A stretch of 20,740 nucleotides of DNA from an uncultured Paenibacillaceae bacterium (lineage in GTDB: Bacteria; Bacillota; Bacilli; Aneurinibacillales; Aneurinibacillaceae). Positions within the stretch are counted from its first letter, which is position 1. Every line of letters begins with the position of its first letter. A program made the position numbers and the translations under genes. Positions 19,394 to 20,740 of the stretch are shown here, piece after piece. The notes beneath the pieces were generated by a model. It did not search any database, was not told the DNA's origin, and saw nothing but the letters and a program-made list of their open reading frames with translations. Location of the stretch: assembly GCA_937874515.1 (NCBI GenBank), contig CALNBV010000111.1, forward strand, positions 1 to 20,740, read 5' to 3'.

Positions 19394-19425
19394 AAAAAGA
19401 CCGTTTAGTCGTTAACGGTCTTTTT
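19394..19425. terminator. Intrinsic terminator
   Basis: AAAAAGACCGTT pairs with AACGGTCTTTTT around an eight-base loop; T-runs follow on both strands. In the minus direction it follows the zinc-ribbon gene ending at 19430. Confidence 0.8.
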
Positions 19426-19429
19426 CTCA

Positions 19430-19687
19430 TTATAAGAAATGCTGCTCGTTTATTGCAACCATTTCCTGTTTTCCGCAATGGGGACAGGATATAACATGAA
19501 GGCATTGTGCTTGTTCTAAATCGGGAAACCCATTGATTAAGCGTAATTGGTCGATCTCTTCATATGGGCTGTATGGACCATAATAATTTTCTAGTTTTCC
19601 CGTATCCTCCATTTCTTTATGGCAATTAGGACATTCTTTGGCACAAGATTCCAGTCCGTTGCATAGGGGACAAATTCCTTCTCGCAT
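19430..19687 (-). CDS. Zinc-ribbon-type protein (85 aa), unknown function
   Basis: ATG 19687 lies eight bases after AAAGGAA. The protein has CPLCNG (Cys6, Cys9), ESCAKECPNCHKEM with Cys15, Cys19 and Cys22, a middle region rich in Tyr (ENYYGPYSPYEE), and a C-terminal SCPHCGK pair. Such CxxC pairs typically bind zinc. I do not know a name for the family, though similar small proteins appear in Bacillus genomes. It sits three bases downstream of the small membrane protein gene on the same strand, so the two are a two-gene unit, ended by the terminator at 19394-19425. Confidence 0.78.
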   Translation of the reverse strand: MREGICPLCNGLESCAKECPNCHKEMEDTGKLENYYGPYSPYEEIDQLRLINGFPDLEQAQCLHVISCPHCGKQEMVAINEQHFL

Positions 19688-19690
19688 TTT

Positions 19691-19873
19691 TCAATTCCTT
19701 TTTTGCAGTAATCGGGAATAAAGGCCATAGCTAAACAAAATTCCAAAAGCAATGATGGCTGCAAAAAAACCGAATAATGGCTGGTCTGTTCCTAAGAAGA
19801 GAAGGAGGGGCACACCTAAAATTGCAAGAACTAAAAAAATGGTATATAGGTTTGACAAAGCGCTTCGATGCAT
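19691..19873 (-). CDS. Small two-helix membrane protein (60 aa)
   Basis: ATG 19873 with GGAGTGTG about eleven bases upstream. After MHRSALSN, two hydrophobic segments (about 9-27 LYTIFLVLAILGVPLLLFLG and 33-52 LFGFFAAIIAFGILFSYGLY) end in a basic tail SRLLQKRN. Two membrane helices with a cytoplasmic C-terminus are predicted. No family recognised. It overlaps a promoter-length gap towards yumC's terminator and precedes the zinc-ribbon gene by three bases. Confidence 0.7.
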   Translation of the reverse strand: MHRSALSNLYTIFLVLAILGVPLLLFLGTDQPLFGFFAAIIAFGILFSYGLYSRLLQKRN

Positions 19874-19944
19874 TAGGAATCACACTCCGTATTTCATTTA
19901 TCTTTAGGTTTTACAGAAAATGTTCCCCTAATACACAAAAGAAA

Positions 19945-19967
19945 GCTTGCCTATTGGCAAGCCTTCA
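19945..19967 (-). terminator. Intrinsic terminator after yumC
   Basis: On the minus strand GCTTGCC pairs with GGCAAGC around a four-base loop, followed by TTTCTTTTG. It lies about 25 bases beyond the yumC stop. Confidence 0.75.
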
Positions 19968-19986
19968 GTTTGATTCTTAGCAGCTC

Positions 19987-20701
19987 TTATTTATGCATGC
20001 TTGAACTATGGGCAGGTTGTACTTTTGAATTAGGATCAAAGTAAGATTTAGCATTATTTACAGCGGTAGGAGCTTCACCAAAACCAGCTGCAATTAACTT
20101 AATTTTACCCGGGTAACTTGCAATATCCCCTGCGGCATATACACCAGGAATATTGGTTTCCATTTTGGAGTTCACTAGAATGGACCCTTTTTCAAATTCT
20201 AATCCCCAATTTTTAATTGGGCCCAGGGAAGAAATAAATCCGAAGTTAACGATTACTGCATCAACTTCTTCAACATATTTTTCACCAGTTACTTTATTTA
20301 CCATGGTTACACTTTCAATTTTATCGGTACCTTCGATGATGTCCAGTTCGCAAGGTGTAAGTACGTTTACTTTAGAGTTCATCAGGTTCTCCACACTATG
20401 TTCGTGGGCACGGAATTTATCCCGGCGATGAACGAGGGACACTTTTTCTGCAATAGGTTCTAACATTAAAGCCCAGTCTACAGCGGAGTCACCACCGCCA
20501 AAGAGAACAACTTTTTGACCTGCAAATTTATTGAGATCATCCACAAAATAATGGAGGTTGGCCTTTTCGAATTTAGCGGCATCTGGATGTTCAAGTCGAC
20601 GAGGTTCAAAAGCCCCAACGCCAGCAGTAATAATAATGGATCTGGATAAGTGAATTCCTTTGTCTGTGGTAATTTCCAGAATCTCGCCATTTCTTTCAAT
20701 G
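19987..20701 (-). CDS. yumC: Ferredoxin-NADP reductase, YumC type (C-terminal part; cut by window end)
   Basis: The frame is open from the window's right side to the TAA at 19987; about 238 residues of roughly 330 are visible. It reads IERNGEILEITTDKGIHLSR, ITAGVGAFEPRRLEHPD, LHYFVDDLNKFAGQKVVLFG, then GGGDSAVDWALMLEP (NADP-binding) , HRRDKFRAHEHSVENL, VNFGFISSLGPIKNWGL, METNIPGVYAAGDI and the end GFGEAPTAVNNAKSYFDP. This matches B. subtilis YumC, a homodimeric thioredoxin-reductase-like FAD enzyme that moves electrons between NADPH and ferredoxin or flavodoxin; such electron supply is useful to radical SAM enzymes. The FAD-binding N-terminus is missing. Bases beyond 20701 are not genuine upstream coding sequence but a fold-back copy. 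Confidence 0.9.
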
Positions 20702-20740
20702 GATTCTGGAAATTACCACACACAAAGGAATTCACTTATC
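20645..20740. repeat. Fold-back inverted repeat ending the window
   Basis: The 39 bases 20645-20683 (yumC coding sequence) reappear as reverse complement at 20702-20740 with one mismatch (20664 vs 20721), separated by 18 bases. The right copy runs to the last base of the window and puts a stop codon into the yumC frame. Confidence 0.95.

Noticed and set aside
20478..20735. 85-residue minus-strand open frame near the window end
   Set aside because: It is a shadow of yumC in another frame and runs into the fold-back copy.

Overview
The window looks like the chromosome of a low-GC, probably spore-forming, Bacillales-type Firmicute. The evidence is a block of genes that recall the Bacillus subtilis yut/yuz/yum set (yutE, yutF, yutG, yutI, yuzD, yuzB, a ytkD-like Nudix gene, yumC), strong Gram-positive Shine-Dalgarno (SD) sequences, frequent TTG/GTG starts and many intrinsic terminators. 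Two adjacent MqnE-type radical SAM genes suggest that menaquinone is made by the futalosine route rather than the classical Men route. I cannot name the species.

Layout. 1-2.2 kb: the tail of an unidentified gene, a small protein resembling a lone NAD(P)-binding ferredoxin-reductase module, a DUF3221-like lipoprotein, a double-domain gamma-glutamylcyclotransferase-like protein, and a 57-residue membrane protein on the minus strand. 2.3-4.7 kb: a tightly coupled three-gene unit, Lgt-like membrane protein, tetraether-synthase-like (Tes/COG1964) radical SAM enzyme and a small membrane protein, with 4-base ATGA overlaps at both joints. The Lgt-like protein lacks several residues needed by true Lgt, so I read the unit as an uncharacterised lipid or membrane-modification system. 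4.7-10.9 kb: housekeeping genes (DUF3055, YutE, a SufR-like Fe-S regulator, YutF, YutG, a short-chain dehydrogenase with a degenerate active site, a Nudix hydrolase, NifU-type YutI, YuzD, YuzB) plus several very small proteins.

10.9-15.9 kb: a visibly more AT-rich accessory island. It begins with a structured untranslated region, then a Sec-exported 128-residue protein, a terminator-like hairpin, a 668-residue ABC-2 permease with a large degenerate M1-peptidase-like outer domain, an ABC ATPase, a second permease and a small HTH protein whose start region lies in a hairpin. The plan (secreted small protein, large membrane protein, ATPase) resembles lactococcin-972-type bacteriocin and immunity loci, but I do not recognise the secreted protein. 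A 39-base perfect palindrome closes the island.

15.9-20.7 kb: tandem MqnE paralogues, an NlpC/P60 hydrolase gene broken by a 19-base insertion that copies a nearby segment in inverted orientation, a 5'(3')-nucleotidase, a zinc-ribbon protein with a small membrane protein, and the C-terminal part of ferredoxin-NADP reductase YumC. The last 39 bases are an inverted copy of sequence about 57 bases earlier, so the window ends in a fold-back that is not genuine yumC coding sequence.

The strongest candidates for undescribed biology are the Lgt-like/Tes-like operon and the secreted-protein/ABC island. Family assignments are from motif reading and memory; no searches were run.
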